From contig NZ_AUDH01000003.1 in the NCBI RefSeq assembly GCF_000425365.1, positions 124,001 to 188,000 of the forward strand: a stretch of 64,000 nucleotides of DNA. Direction: 5' to 3'. Under the pieces are notes generated by a model, which did not search any database, was not told the origin of the DNA, and was given only the letters and a program-made list of their open reading frames with translations. Position 1 is the stretch's first letter; every line of letters starts with the position of its first letter. The position numbers and the translations under genes were made by a program. Below are positions 25,738-34,273 of the stretch, one piece after another. This DNA is from Rubritepida flocculans DSM 14296 (GTDB lineage: Bacteria; Pseudomonadota; Alphaproteobacteria; Acetobacterales; Acetobacteraceae).

Positions 25738-26421
25738 TCAGTGATTCCCGCGCAGCGCCTCGCGCACCACGGAGCGGAACTCGCGCCGGTGCAGCTCGCG
25801 CAGCACCAGCAGGGAGGCGAGCATGAGCGCGACGGGGTGGATGATCCAGGCGAGCGCGGCGAGGCCGAAGTAATAGGCGCGCAGCCCCGTGTTGAAGTGC
25901 CGCGCCGCGCGGTTGGCCACCGCGGCGGCGATCTCGGCCTGCGGCGCGTGCTCGGGCCCTATGCCGAGGCCGCCCACGACGATGGAGCAGTAGTTGAACT
26001 GCCGCAGCGCCCAGGTCAGCTCGAAGAAGGCGTGCACGAAGATCAGCACGAGCAGGCCGATGCGCATCTCCCAGGCCATGTCGCTGGCCGGCGGCTCGGC
26101 GAAGGGCAGGGCGGCGAGCACGCGCCGGCCCATGTCGGGCGCGCCGAGCAGCGCCACCAGCCCCGCGAGGATGAAGATGGCCGTGTTGGCGAGGAAGCTC
26201 GTGCTCGCCATCAGGTTGCCGATGATCGCGGTGTCGCCGATGCGGTTCTCGCGCAGCAGCAGCGCGAGCATCCAGCGCCGCCGGTGCTCGTCCATCGCCG
26301 CGATGACGGAGCGCGCACGCACGCTGGGGATGCGGTCCACCACCGCCGCATAGCACGCCCAGCAGGCGAGGAAGACGAGCAGCGCCGCGAGGTCGAGCGG
26401 CGTGAGCAGCCCCCCGATCAT
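25738..26421 (-). CDS. DUF599 family membrane protein
   Basis: A 227-residue integral membrane protein with about four hydrophobic segments. NLMASTSFLANTAIFILAG and HFNTGLRAYYFGLAALAWI are the marks of DUF599. Function of the family is unknown. The gene is on the same strand as the upstream isomerase, separated by a 23-bp tandem repeat region. Confidence 0.85.
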   Translation of the reverse strand: MIGGLLTPLDLAALLVFLACWACYAAVVDRIPSVRARSVIAAMDEHRRRWMLALLLRENRIGDTAIIGNLMASTSFLANTAIFILAGLVALLGAPDMGRRVLAALPFAEPPASDMAWEMRIGLLVLIFVHAFFELTWALRQFNYCSIVVGGLGIGPEHAPQAEIAAAVANRAARHFNTGLRAYYFGLAALAWIIHPVALMLASLLVLRELHRREFRSVVREALRGNH

Positions 26422-26437
26422 CCGCCCGCCGGCCCGC

Positions 26438-26506
26438 GCATCAGCCCCTGGCGAGCCGCCGCATCAACCATTTGCGAGCCGCCGCATCAGCCCCTGGCGA
26501 GCCGTC
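26438..26506 (-). repeat. 23-bp tandem repeat, three copies, made from a gene end
   Basis: Three 23-bp units at 26438-26460, 26461-26483 and 26484-26506. Units 1 and 3 differ by one base; unit 2 differs at a few positions. Unit 3 contains the last codons and the TGA of the isomerase gene, so the other copies are duplicates of that gene end lying just past it. Confidence 0.85.
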
Positions 26507-27086
26507 GCTCGACGAAGTCGAGCCGGTCCTGCCCCCAGAAGATCTCGCCCTCGATGACGTAGGAGGGCGCGCCGAACACGCCCTTTGCCAGCGCCGCCTC
26601 GCTGTCCGCCTGGCGCATCGCGGCCCAGCGCGGATCCTCGGCCGCGCGCAGCAGCGCCGGCCCGTCGAGCCCGCATTCGGCGGCCAGCGCGGCGAAGGTC
26701 GCGGGGTCGGCGGGGTTCGCGTCATCGGCCCAGATGGCGGCCATGATGCGGTGCGCGAGGCGGATGGCCGGCGCATCGCCCTCTCTCTCGCGCAGCGCGA
26801 TGACGGCCTGGGCGAGCGGCGCCTCCTGCACCGGGAAATGCCGCGGCGCGAGGGTGAGCGGCAGGCCGAGGTGATCGCGCCAGCGCGCCAGCTCCACCAG
26901 GCGGTAGGCCTGACGCTGCGGGGCGCGCCGGGGCAGCGGCAGCCCGCCCGAGGCGGGGAAGATCACCGAGAAATCCACCGGCCAGAGCCGGAGCGTCGCG
27001 CCGTATCGCGCGCAGAGCGTCTCGATGCGGCGCGCGCCCAGATAGGCCCAGGGGCTGTTGAGCGAGGCGTAGCAGTCCACATGCAT
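26487..27086 (-). CDS. 2-hydroxychromene-2-carboxylate isomerase family protein
   Basis: A 199-residue DsbA-like/kappa-GST protein. CYASLNSPWAYLGARRI provides the Ser11 used to bind glutathione in NahD, and the end has GVFGAPSYVIEGEIFWGQDR, typical of the family (cis-Pro loop). NahD isomerises 2-hydroxychromene-2-carboxylate in naphthalene breakdown; there are no other naphthalene genes here, so a general glutathione-linked role is as likely. Confidence 0.87.
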   Translation of the reverse strand: MHVDCYASLNSPWAYLGARRIETLCARYGATLRLWPVDFSVIFPASGGLPLPRRAPQRQAYRLVELARWRDHLGLPLTLAPRHFPVQEAPLAQAVIALREREGDAPAIRLAHRIMAAIWADDANPADPATFAALAAECGLDGPALLRAAEDPRWAAMRQADSEAALAKGVFGAPSYVIEGEIFWGQDRLDFVERRLARG

Positions 27087-27156
27087 GGCGGGCCTCCGTC
27101 GGCGGACGCAGCCTGCCCCGCCGCGACGCGCGGAGGAAGGCCCGCCCGCGCGAAAC

Positions 27157-27185
27157 AGCCGGGCGCGGCGCCGCCCCGCCCGGCT
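27157..27185 (-). terminator. Hairpin after icd
   Basis: AGCCGGGC at 27157-27164 pairs with GCCCGGCT at 27178-27185, with further GC pairing inside. It is 25 nt past the icd stop on the minus strand. No clear U run, so only a candidate terminator. Confidence 0.4.
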
Positions 27186-27209
27186 ACCGGCGCCGAAGGG
27201 CCGGGGTGG

Positions 27210-28427
27210 TCAGCCCATCTTCTTCTTCAGGTTCTCGTCGAGCTTGGCGAGGAAGGCCTGGGTGGTCATCCAGGGCTGGTCCTTGCTGATGAGGATCGCG
27301 AGATCCTTCGTCATGAAGCCGGCCTCCACCGTCTCGATGCAGACCGCCTCCAGGGTCTTGGCGAACTCCACCACATCGGGCGTGCCGTCGAACTGGCCGC
27401 GATACTGCAGGCCGCGCGTCCAGGCGAAGATGGAGGCGATGGGGTTGGTGCTCGTCTCGCGGCCCTTCTGATGCTCGCGGTAGTGGCGCGTCACCGTGCC
27501 GTGCGCGGCCTCGGACTCCACCGTCCTGCCGTCGGGCGAGAGCAGCACGGAGGTCATCAGCCCGAGCGAGCCGAATCCCTGGGCCACGATGTCGGACTGC
27601 ACGTCGCCGTCGTAGTTCTTGCAGGCCCAGACATAGCCGCCCTCCCACTTCAGGGCGCAGGCCACCATGTCGTCGATCAGGCGGTCCTCGTAGGTCAGGC
27701 CCGCGGCCTGGAAGCGGTCGGCGAACTCCGCCTCGAAGATGCGGCGGAAGATGTCCTTGAACTCGCCGTCATAGGCCTTGAGGATCGTGTTCTTGTGGCT
27801 GAGATAGACGGGGTAGTTGCGCGCGAGCCCGTAGTTGAAGCAGGCGCGGGCGAAGCCCTCGATGGACTTGCGCGTGTTGTGCATGCCCATCAGCACGCCG
27901 CCGCCCTCGGGGAAGTTCGTCACCTCCATGGTGATCGGCTCGCCGCCATCGGCGGGCGTCCAGGTCAGGGTCGCCTTGCCGGGGCCGGGGATCTTGGTCT
28001 CGGCGGCGCGATAGATGTCGCCATAGGCGTGGCGGCCCACCACGATGGGCTTGTTCCAGTGCGGCACCAGGCGCGGCACGTTCCGGCAGATGATCGGCTC
28101 GCGGAAGATGGTGCCGTCGAGGATGTTGCGGATGGTCCCGTTCGGGGACTTCCACATCTTCTTGAGGCCGAACTCCTTCACCCGCGCCTCGTCGGGCGTG
28201 ATGGTGGCGCACTTCACGCCCACGCCGTACTGCTTGGTGGCGTTGGCCGCGTCCACCGTCACCTGGTCGTCGGTCGCGTCGCGGTGCTCGATCCCGAGGT
28301 CGAAATACTTCAGCTCGATGTCGAGGTAGGGGAGGATCAGGCGGTCCTTGATGAACCCCCAGATGATGCGCGTCATCTCGTCGCCGTCCATCTCGACGAC
28401 GGGCGTCTTCACCTTGATCTTCGCCAT
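27210..28427 (-). CDS. icd: NADP-dependent isocitrate dehydrogenase
   Basis: A 405-residue dimeric NADP-IDH of the eukaryote-like subfamily, oxidising isocitrate to 2-oxoglutarate in the TCA cycle. Seen: [11 protein letters not shown] at the N-terminus, [20 protein letters not shown] (substrate-binding Ser and Arg residues), [20 protein letters not shown] with metal-binding Asp residues, and [13 protein letters not shown] for NADP. Length matches the family exactly. AAGGACC precedes the ATG. It is divergent from an SDR, and a GC-rich hairpin occupies the leader. Confidence 0.96.
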   Translation of the reverse strand: MAKIKVKTPVVEMDGDEMTRIIWGFIKDRLILPYLDIELKYFDLGIEHRDATDDQVTVDAANATKQYGVGVKCATITPDEARVKEFGLKKMWKSPNGTIRNILDGTIFREPIICRNVPRLVPHWNKPIVVGRHAYGDIYRAAETKIPGPGKATLTWTPADGGEPITMEVTNFPEGGGVLMGMHNTRKSIEGFARACFNYGLARNYPVYLSHKNTILKAYDGEFKDIFRRIFEAEFADRFQAAGLTYEDRLIDDMVACALKWEGGYVWACKNYDGDVQSDIVAQGFGSLGLMTSVLLSPDGRTVESEAAHGTVTRHYREHQKGRETSTNPIASIFAWTRGLQYRGQFDGTPDVVEFAKTLEAVCIETVEAGFMTKDLAILISKDQPWMTTQAFLAKLDENLKKKMG

Positions 28428-28443
28428 GTGGTCCTTGCCTTCT

Positions 28444-28460
28444 GCCCCGCCCGGCGGGGC
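28444..28460 (-). promoter_or_regulatory. Leader hairpin upstream of icd
   Basis: GCCCCG at 28444-28449 pairs with CGGGGC at 28455-28460, 17 nt before the icd ATG and directly upstream of its AAGG ribosome site. A second dyad (GCGATG...CATCGC, about 28476-28497) lies behind it. It may affect icd translation; no direct evidence. Confidence 0.3.
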
Positions 28461-28534
28461 CTCAACCCGGGTGTTGCGATGCGGGGCGCAACATCGCACC
28501 CTGTCCATGCGCCGGCAAGACGAGGGGGGAGGCG

Positions 28535-29272
28535 ATGGAGCGGGGCTTCGCGGGGCGGATGGCGGTGGTGACCGGGGGCGCGCGCGGCCTCGGCCTCGCC
28601 ATCGCCCGGCGGCTCGCCGCAGGGGGCGCGCGGCTGGCCATCTGGGACCAGGACGGCGCGGCCGCCGCGGCCGCCGCGGCGGAGCTCCGCGGCCATGCCG
28701 AGGTGCTGGACGTGACGGATGCGGCGGCGGTGGAGGCGGCGCTCGCGCGCTCCGAGGCCGCGCTCGGCCCCTGCGACATCCTGGTGGCCAATGCCGGCAT
28801 CACGGGGCCGAACCACCGGCTGGAGGACTATCCCATCGAGGCGTGGCGGCGCGTGGTGGAGGTGGATCTCGTGGGGGTCTTCCTCTGCTGCCGGGCCGTG
28901 CTGCCCGGGATGCGCGCGCGCGATCGCGGGCGGATCGTGACCATCGCGAGCATCGCGGGCAAGGAGGGCAACCCCAACGCCAGCGCCTATTCGGCCGCGA
29001 AGGCGGGCGTGATCGCGCTGACCAAGTCGCTCGGCAAGGAACTGGCCGAGACCGCGATCCGCGTGAACTGCCTCGCCCCCGCGGCAGTGGAGACGGATCT
29101 CTTCGCGCAGATGAGCCCCGAGCAGATCGCCTGGATGAAGTCGAAGATTCCCCTGGGCCGCTTCGGCCTGCCCGAGGAGATCGCGGAGATGGCGGCCTTC
29201 TGCGCCTCGGACGCCGTCTCCTTCACCACGGGGGCGGTGTTCGACGTCTCGGGCGGGCGGGCGGTGTATTGA
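28535..29272 (+). CDS. SDR family oxidoreductase, FabG-like
   Basis: A 245-residue short-chain dehydrogenase: TGGARGLG cofactor loop, the Asp in IWDQDGAA that points to NAD preference, NAGITG, a Ser in [14 protein letters not shown], and a C-terminal [16 protein letters not shown]. It probably oxidises or reduces a hydroxyl on a sugar acid or 3-hydroxyacyl compound. GGGGGGAGGCG precedes the ATG. Convergent with the aapM gene. Confidence 0.9.
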   Translation: MERGFAGRMAVVTGGARGLGLAIARRLAAGGARLAIWDQDGAAAAAAAAELRGHAEVLDVTDAAAVEAALARSEAALGPCDILVANAGITGPNHRLEDYPIEAWRRVVEVDLVGVFLCCRAVLPGMRARDRGRIVTIASIAGKEGNPNASAYSAAKAGVIALTKSLGKELAETAIRVNCLAPAAVETDLFAQMSPEQIAWMKSKIPLGRFGLPEEIAEMAAFCASDAVSFTTGAVFDVSGGRAVY

Positions 29273-29281
29273 TTTGATGCG

Positions 29282-29303
29282 CGCGGCGCGAGCGCGCGCC
29301 GCG
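29282..29303. terminator. Shared hairpin between SDR and aapM
   Basis: CGCGGCGCG at 29282-29290 pairs perfectly with CGCGCCGCG at 29295-29303, loop AGCG. It sits between the convergent stops and could serve both strands; no U run on either side. Confidence 0.4.
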
Positions 29304-29304
29304 A

Positions 29305-30396
29305 TCAGCGCGCGCCGGGCCTGAACTCCCTCTCCAGCCGCTGGCTGTAGCGCGACATGGCGTAGCACAGCACGAAATACACGGCCGCCGCATAGACATA
29401 GGCCTCGGTCGGGAAGCCGAGCCAGTTCGGATCGCCCAGCGAGGCGCGCAGCGTGGTGAAGAAGTCGAACACGCCGATCACCACCACCAGCGTCGTGTCC
29501 TTGAACAGGCCGATGAAGGTGTTCACCTGCGCGGGGATCGTGATGGTGAGCGCCTGGGGCAGGATGATCAGGCGCATCTTCTGCCAGTAGGTGAGGCCGA
29601 GGCTGTCGGCCGCCTCGTACTGGCCGCGCGGCATGGCCTGCAGCCCGCCGCGCACCACCTCGGCCATGTAGGCGGCGGTGAAGAGCGTGTAGGCGAAGAG
29701 CACGCGGATCAGCCGGTCCACAGTGACGCCCTGGGGCAGGAAGAGCGGCAGCATGATCGCCGCCATGAACAGCAGCGAGATCAGCGGCACGCCGCGCACG
29801 CACTCGATGATGGCGGTGCAGAACCAGCGAACGAGCGTGAGCTTCGACCGCCGCCCGAGCGCGAGCAGGATGGAGAGCGGATAGCCCAGCGCCAGCCCGT
29901 AGACGGCGATGATGCCCGTGATGGTCAGCCCGCCCCATTGGCGCGTCTGCACGTAGGGCAGGCCGAAGACGCCGCCCTGCATCAGCACCCACATGGCCGG
30001 CGCGGCGATGGCCCAGCCCAGCAGCAGCCAGCGGTTCCAGAAGCGGCGGATGGTGGAGGCGACCACCATGACGACCAGGATGGCCAGCATGCTGGCCGGG
30101 CGCCAGCGCTCCTCGAACGGATAGAGGCCGAAGACGGAGAACCAGAACTTCTCGCGGATGAAGGCCCAGCAGGCGCCCGCGTTCTGCCGGCAGCTCTGCG
30201 CCGTGCCCTCCCAGGTCGCCTCCAGCACCGCCCAGCGGAACAGCGGCGGCACGAGCCAGACGAGCAGCGCGATGCAGGCGAGGCTGATGGCGATGTTGAG
30301 CGGCCCGTTGAAGCAGGCCTTCACGAAATCCCGCGCGCGCGCGGCAAGGCCGGGCAGGGCGGGGGCGGGCTTGGCGGGGGCGAGGGTGGCGGACAT
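29305..30396 (-). CDS. aapM: General L-amino acid ABC transporter permease AapM
   Basis: A 363-residue inner-membrane permease. It has the long N-terminal extension with extra helices seen in AapM, and the ABC EAA loop reads EAADSLGLTYWQKM before LILPQAL. Together with AapQ it forms the channel for a broad-range amino-acid importer. It is one nt from aapQ and last in the aapJ-aapQ-aapM unit. The usual fourth gene, aapP for the ATPase, does not follow; an SDR on the other strand does. Confidence 0.93.
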   Translation of the reverse strand: MSATLAPAKPAPALPGLAARARDFVKACFNGPLNIAISLACIALLVWLVPPLFRWAVLEATWEGTAQSCRQNAGACWAFIREKFWFSVFGLYPFEERWRPASMLAILVVMVVASTIRRFWNRWLLLGWAIAAPAMWVLMQGGVFGLPYVQTRQWGGLTITGIIAVYGLALGYPLSILLALGRRSKLTLVRWFCTAIIECVRGVPLISLLFMAAIMLPLFLPQGVTVDRLIRVLFAYTLFTAAYMAEVVRGGLQAMPRGQYEAADSLGLTYWQKMRLIILPQALTITIPAQVNTFIGLFKDTTLVVVIGVFDFFTTLRASLGDPNWLGFPTEAYVYAAAVYFVLCYAMSRYSQRLEREFRPGAR

Positions 30397-30397
30397 C

Positions 30398-31591
30398 TCA
30401 CCGCTCCTTCAGCGCCACGGCGCGGTTGTAGAGGTTCATCAGCAGCGAGGTGACGAGCGAGATGATCAGATAGACCGCCATGAAGATGGAGATGACCTCC
30501 ACCGCCTGGCCCGTCTGGTTGATCGAGGTGTTGGAGACGGAGACGAGATCGGGGTAGCCGATGACCACGGCGAGCGAGCTGTTCTTCGTCAGGTTCAGGT
30601 ACTGCGAGGTGAGCGGCGGGATGATGACGCGCAGCGCCTGCGGCAGGATGACGAGGCGCATGATGCGCCCCCCCGGCAGGCCCAGCGCGCGCGCCGCCTC
30701 CCACTGCCCCTTGTGCACGGACTGGATGCCGGCGCGCACGATCTCGGCGATGAAGGCCGCGGTGTAGATCACGAGCCCGAGCAGCAGGGCGAAGAACTCG
30801 GGCGAGAGGGTGACGCCGCCCTGGAAGTTGAAGCCCGCGAGCTCCGGCCAGTCCCAGGCGGGCGCGCCCACCAGCGCGGCGGAGAGCAGCGGCAGGGCGA
30901 CGAGCAGGGCGAGGCCGGGCAGCAGGGTGGAGCGGCGCTCGCCCGTCGCGGCCTGGCGCGCCGCCTCGCGCCGCAGGAGCCCGATCCAGAGGATGGCGGC
31001 GGCGAGCAGCGCGAGCAGCGCCGAGGCCAGCGCCTCGTCCGCCAGGAAGACCGGCAGCTTCAGCCCGCGCTGCGAGAGGAAGACGCCCGGCAGCGGGTTC
31101 AGCGCCTGCCGCACCGAGGGAAGCTGCAGGATGATGGCGTGCCAGAAGACGAGCTGCAGCACGAGCGGCGTGTTGCGGATCACCTCGATGTAGCCGCCCG
31201 TCAGCGCCCGCAGCAGCGGGTTCGAGGAGAGGCGCGCGAGGCCGAGCGCGATGCCGAGGATGGTGGCGAGCGCGATGCCCGCCACCGCCACGCGCAGCGT
31301 GTTCAGCAGCCCCACGGTCAGGGCGCGCTGATAGGTGTCGGCCGGGGTGTAGGGGATGATGGCCTCGCCGATCGGGATGCCGGCGGAGCGGCCGAGGAAG
31401 CCGAAGCCGAACTGCAGCCCGCGCGCGGCCATGTTGGCCAGCATGTTGTTGTAGAACCACCAGCCCAGCAGCACCACGGCGGCGGCGAGCAGCGCCTGCC
31501 ACATCAGGCCGCGCAGCGTGGTGGGCGAGGGCAGGGGGATGAGGGGCTTGGCGGCCGGCATCCCGGCGCTGGTGGTGCTGGTGGAACTCAT
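30398..31591 (-). CDS. aapQ: General L-amino acid ABC transporter permease AapQ
   Basis: A 397-residue inner-membrane permease, the partner of AapM. Marks include GYIEVIRNTPLVLQLVFWH, the EAA loop EAARALGLPGGRIMRLVILP and the following TSQYLNLTKNSSLAVVIGYP. A long insert between helices (residues about 165-260) is usual for AapQ/BztB. It is separated from aapJ by 136 nt that hold a strong hairpin, suggesting differential expression of receptor and channel. Confidence 0.93.
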   Translation of the reverse strand: MSSTSTTSAGMPAAKPLIPLPSPTTLRGLMWQALLAAAVVLLGWWFYNNMLANMAARGLQFGFGFLGRSAGIPIGEAIIPYTPADTYQRALTVGLLNTLRVAVAGIALATILGIALGLARLSSNPLLRALTGGYIEVIRNTPLVLQLVFWHAIILQLPSVRQALNPLPGVFLSQRGLKLPVFLADEALASALLALLAAAILWIGLLRREAARQAATGERRSTLLPGLALLVALPLLSAALVGAPAWDWPELAGFNFQGGVTLSPEFFALLLGLVIYTAAFIAEIVRAGIQSVHKGQWEAARALGLPGGRIMRLVILPQALRVIIPPLTSQYLNLTKNSSLAVVIGYPDLVSVSNTSINQTGQAVEVISIFMAVYLIISLVTSLLMNLYNRAVALKER

Positions 31592-31685
31592 CGGGGGCGG
31601 CTCCCTCGGGCCGGCCTTCGCGTCGCCGCGCAGGAAAGAGGTCGGGGCTGGCGGTCCGCGCGCGCGGCGGCGGCGCGGGAGAGGC

Positions 31686-31715
31686 GGGCCGGGCCCCGCG
31701 CAGGAGGCCCGGCCC
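31686..31715 (-). promoter_or_regulatory. Intercistronic hairpin between aapJ and aapQ
   Basis: A perfect 10-bp inverted repeat, GGGCCGGGCC (31686-31695) and GGCCCGGCCC (31706-31715), with a 10-nt loop. Hairpins between a binding-protein gene and the permease genes commonly stabilise the upstream message or cause partial termination, giving excess receptor. No U run is seen. Confidence 0.5.
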
Positions 31716-31727
31716 GGTGCGGCGTTC

Positions 31728-32759
31728 TCAGCGCGCCGGGGGCGCGTAGAGCAGGCCGCCGTTGTTCCAGGTGCGGTTCATGCCGCGCTCGAGGCCGAGC
31801 GGCGTGCGCTCGCCCAGCCAGCGCTCGTAGATCTCGCCGTAGTTGCCGAAGGTGCGGATGATCTGCCGCGCATAGTCGGCCCGCGCCGCGCCCAGGCTCT
31901 CGCCCATGTTGCCCTCGACGCCGAGCAGGCGGCGCACGATGGGGTTGGTCGAGCTGGCGGCGATCTGCTCCACATTGGCCTGGGTGATGCCCATCTCCTC
32001 CGCGTCGATGAGCGCGAAGACCGTCCAGGCGACGATGTTGGTCAGCTCCTCGTCGCCCTGGCGGATCACGGGGCCGAGCGGCTCCTTGGAGATGCGCTCG
32101 GGCAGGATCACATGGTCCTGCGGGCGGGAGAGCAGGGTGCGCTGGGCGGCGAGCGCGGCGAAGTCGTTGGTGAAGACGTCGCAGCGGCCGCTGTCATAGG
32201 CGCGGCGCAGCTCGTCGAGGTCGGCCACCACCACCGGCGTGAAGCGCATGTTGTGCTGGCGGAAGTAGTCGGCGAGGTTCAGCTCGGTGGTGGTGCCGGG
32301 CTGCACGCAGACGGTGGCGCCGTTGAGCTGGCGCGCGCTGGTGATGTTCAGCCGGCGCGGCACCATCATGGACTGGCCGTCGTAGAAGACGATGGCCGGG
32401 AAGTTGAAGCGGTTGACGTTGGAATCGCGCGTCAGCGTCCAGGTCGAGTTGTTGGAGAGGATGTCCACCTCGCCCGAAGCGAGCGCCGGGAAGCGGCTCT
32501 GCGTCGTGACGGGGACGAACTCCACGCGGTTCGGATCACCGAAGATGGTGATGGCCACCGCGCGGCAGATCTCGACGTTGAAGCCCTGCCAGACGCCCTG
32601 CGCATTCGGGAAGCCGAAGCCGGGGTTGGAGGGGGCCTGCACGCCGCAGCGCATCACGCCGCGCTGGCGGATCTGGTCGAGATCGCGGCCCGCCAGGGCC
32701 TCCACGGGCCCGAAGGCGAGGAACGCCGCCGCGGCGGCGGCGAACGCGGTCAATTTCAT
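31728..32759 (-). CDS. aapJ: General L-amino acid ABC transporter binding protein AapJ
   Basis: A 343-residue periplasmic receptor. The signal peptide is residues 1-23 (ending PVEALA); the mature part has RDLDQIRQRGVMRCGVQ, GFNVEICRAVA, DILSNNSTWTLTRD and NRTWNNGGLLYAPPAR, all typical of AapJ/BztA. It binds L-amino acids and delivers them to AapQM. AAGGGAC precedes the ATG. First gene of the aapJQM unit. Confidence 0.94.
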   Translation of the reverse strand: MKLTAFAAAAAAFLAFGPVEALAGRDLDQIRQRGVMRCGVQAPSNPGFGFPNAQGVWQGFNVEICRAVAITIFGDPNRVEFVPVTTQSRFPALASGEVDILSNNSTWTLTRDSNVNRFNFPAIVFYDGQSMMVPRRLNITSARQLNGATVCVQPGTTTELNLADYFRQHNMRFTPVVVADLDELRRAYDSGRCDVFTNDFAALAAQRTLLSRPQDHVILPERISKEPLGPVIRQGDEELTNIVAWTVFALIDAEEMGITQANVEQIAASSTNPIVRRLLGVEGNMGESLGAARADYARQIIRTFGNYGEIYERWLGERTPLGLERGMNRTWNNGGLLYAPPAR

Positions 32760-32887
32760 GTTTCTTGTGTCCCTTCGTCTCTCCCCGGCGAGGTATGCCC
32801 TCCCGGCCGGGCTGCCATGTGCCCGCATCGGGATAGTCTTTCAAGAGGATTGCCGCGGCGTCATGCGCGGCCCGCGCCGCGCGCTGC

Positions 32888-33646
32888 TCACCGCCGGGGC
32901 GAAGCGCCCGCGCCTGCGGCAAGAAACGCCCGCGAGGCGAGCGGGACGGGCTGGGCGCGGTAGGCGTCGAGGCCGCGCCCGCTCCCGGCCGGGGCGGCGA
33001 TGACCTGCGCGCGCTCGGCGCGGTTGGAGAGGGAGAGCGCGACGGGCGCCGCGGGAAGCCCGGCGAGGCGCGCGCCCAGCGCCCGGTCCTCGGCGAGGCG
33101 CGCCTGCGCCTCGGGCCAGGCCTGGCGCACCCGGCCGCGATAGGCCTCGGCGAGTTCCGGCGTGTGGGAATGGTAGTGGCCCGCCGCCGCCATCCAGTCG
33201 GATCGGGCGGCATGGAGTTCGGTGAGGAAGCGCGCGGCGTAGCGGGCGTTGGCCCAGGGGTCGAAGGCTTCCTCCAGGCTCGCGAAGGCGCGGGGGTGAT
33301 GGTGCAGGTTCACCTGCATGCAGCCCACGTCTATCAGCCGCACCCCGCGGCCCTGCATGTCCCGCACCGCGGCGACCGCGCTTGCCCGGTCCGGGAAGAA
33401 TTGGCCGCGCCCCTCGGCATGAATGGTCCAGGGCCAGGGGCCGAAACTGCCCGTCTCCGGGTTGCGGCGGCCCGATTCCACGCGCCCGATGGCCTGCAGC
33501 AGCCCGGGGGGAATGTTCGCCTCCTGCTCCGCCCGGGCGATGGCGGCGCGGCAGAGCGCGGTGGGATCGGCGCTGGCGCGGGCCGGCAGCGGGCCGCACA
33601 GGGCGAGGACCAGCAGGAGAAGGGCAAGCGGGGAGGGGCGCGCCAT
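32888..33646 (-). CDS. Lytic transglycosylase, SLT domain
   Basis: A 252-residue secreted protein: signal peptide about 1-26 (ending PARASA), then a lysozyme-like SLT domain with the catalytic Glu57 in GRVESGRRNPETG, GCMQVNLHHHP, and a helical end with YARFLTELHA-like spacing. It should cut peptidoglycan glycan strands. It is a paralogue in domain terms of the protein at 11606-12580. The next gene on its strand is 220 nt away, with a small-RNA gene on the opposite strand between them. Confidence 0.85.
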   Translation of the reverse strand: MARPSPLALLLLVLALCGPLPARASADPTALCRAAIARAEQEANIPPGLLQAIGRVESGRRNPETGSFGPWPWTIHAEGRGQFFPDRASAVAAVRDMQGRGVRLIDVGCMQVNLHHHPRAFASLEEAFDPWANARYAARFLTELHAARSDWMAAAGHYHSHTPELAEAYRGRVRQAWPEAQARLAEDRALGARLAGLPAAPVALSLSNRAERAQVIAAPAGSGRGLDAYRAQPVPLASRAFLAAGAGASPRR

Positions 33647-33737
33647 GCGCCCCCCTGCGCAACCGCCGTGCCAGGAAGCCCCTTGTTGCGGGCATGGATC
33701 AAATGGCGCGGATGCAATGCTGCAATGCAAAAGGTCA

Positions 33738-33766
33738 CTTGCATGCGAGCGATCTCCGGCCTACAT
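33738..33766 (+). promoter_or_regulatory. Alphaproteobacterial sigma-70 promoter for the small RNA
   Basis: CTTGCA at 33738-33743 and CTACAT at 33761-33766, spaced 17 nt, against the alphaproteobacterial pattern CTTGAC-N17-CTATAT (4/6 and 5/6 matches). It predicts a start near 33773, directly before the 5' stem-loop of the RNA. Confidence 0.6.
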
Positions 33767-33772
33767 GTGGGG

Positions 33773-33857
33773 GGCGGCAGGGATTTCGGTCTCTGCCTGC
33801 TTTCTTGGACGTTTCCTCCCTAAACTCGGCGGTGCGGCAACGCACCGCCATTTTTTT
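33773..33857 (+). ncRNA. Small RNA A, alphar8/MmgR-like
   Basis: About 85 nt in a 220-nt gap. Order: a 5' stem-loop (33776-33783 against 33790-33797, 8 bp with one G-U, loop TTTCGG), an unpaired part holding CGTTTCCTCCCTAAACTCGG (33810-33829), and a perfect terminator (33828-33857: 9-bp stem GGCGGTGCG/CGCACCGCC, loop GCAA, seven T). The same core and layout recur at 59455-59544. Size, layout and the TTTCCTCCCT core agree with what I recall of the alphar8/MmgR family of alphaproteobacteria. The CCUCC stretch can pair with Shine-Dalgarno sequences, so it likely represses translation. 5' end inferred from the promoter. Confidence 0.8.
33828..33857 (+). terminator. Intrinsic terminator of small RNA A
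   Basis: Perfect 9-bp stem 33828-33836/33841-33849, tetraloop GCAA, one A, then T7 (33851-33857). The strongest intrinsic terminator in the window. Nothing coding precedes it on this strand for 600 nt. Confidence 0.9.
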
Positions 33858-33865
33858 CGCCCCGT

Positions 33866-34273
33866 TCAGGGCGCGGGCGCGGCCCGCGTGACGAACTCCG
33901 CCGGCGAGGTGATCTCCACCAGCTCGAGGTCGTCGGAATGCGCGAGCTCCCGGTGGCGGATGCGCGGCGGCTGATAGACGGCGCTGCCGGCGGTCAGAGT
34001 CACCTCGCCGATGTCCTCGTATTCGAAGCGCACCCAGCCCTTCACCACCCAGACCATCTGGAAGTCGAGCTCGTGCAGGTGCCATTGCGGCTCGGCGTGC
34101 CGGCCCGGCACGGCGCGAATCACATGCGCGCCGAAGCGCCCGCCCGTGGCCTCGGCGATGCCGAGGCCGCCATAGGCGAAGAAGGCGCGCAGCCCCGGAT
34201 CGAAGGCCCGGTCGGCGGCGTGGCTGACGGTGGTGCGGCCCGTTGCGGCGGGCGGGGCGGGCGTGTCGGGCAT
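33866..34273 (-). CDS. Cupin domain protein
   Basis: A 135-residue single-cupin protein. The first cupin motif is PQWHLHELDFQMVWVVKGW with metal-binding His residues, and the second reads GSAVYQPPRIRHRELAHSDD. Small cupins of this type bind a metal and may be dioxygenases or sensors. Its ATG overlaps the stop of the GST gene by 1 nt, so the two are co-translated. No specific function can be given. Confidence 0.85.
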   Translation of the reverse strand: MPDTPAPPAATGRTTVSHAADRAFDPGLRAFFAYGGLGIAEATGGRFGAHVIRAVPGRHAEPQWHLHELDFQMVWVVKGWVRFEYEDIGEVTLTAGSAVYQPPRIRHRELAHSDDLELVEITSPAEFVTRAAPAP

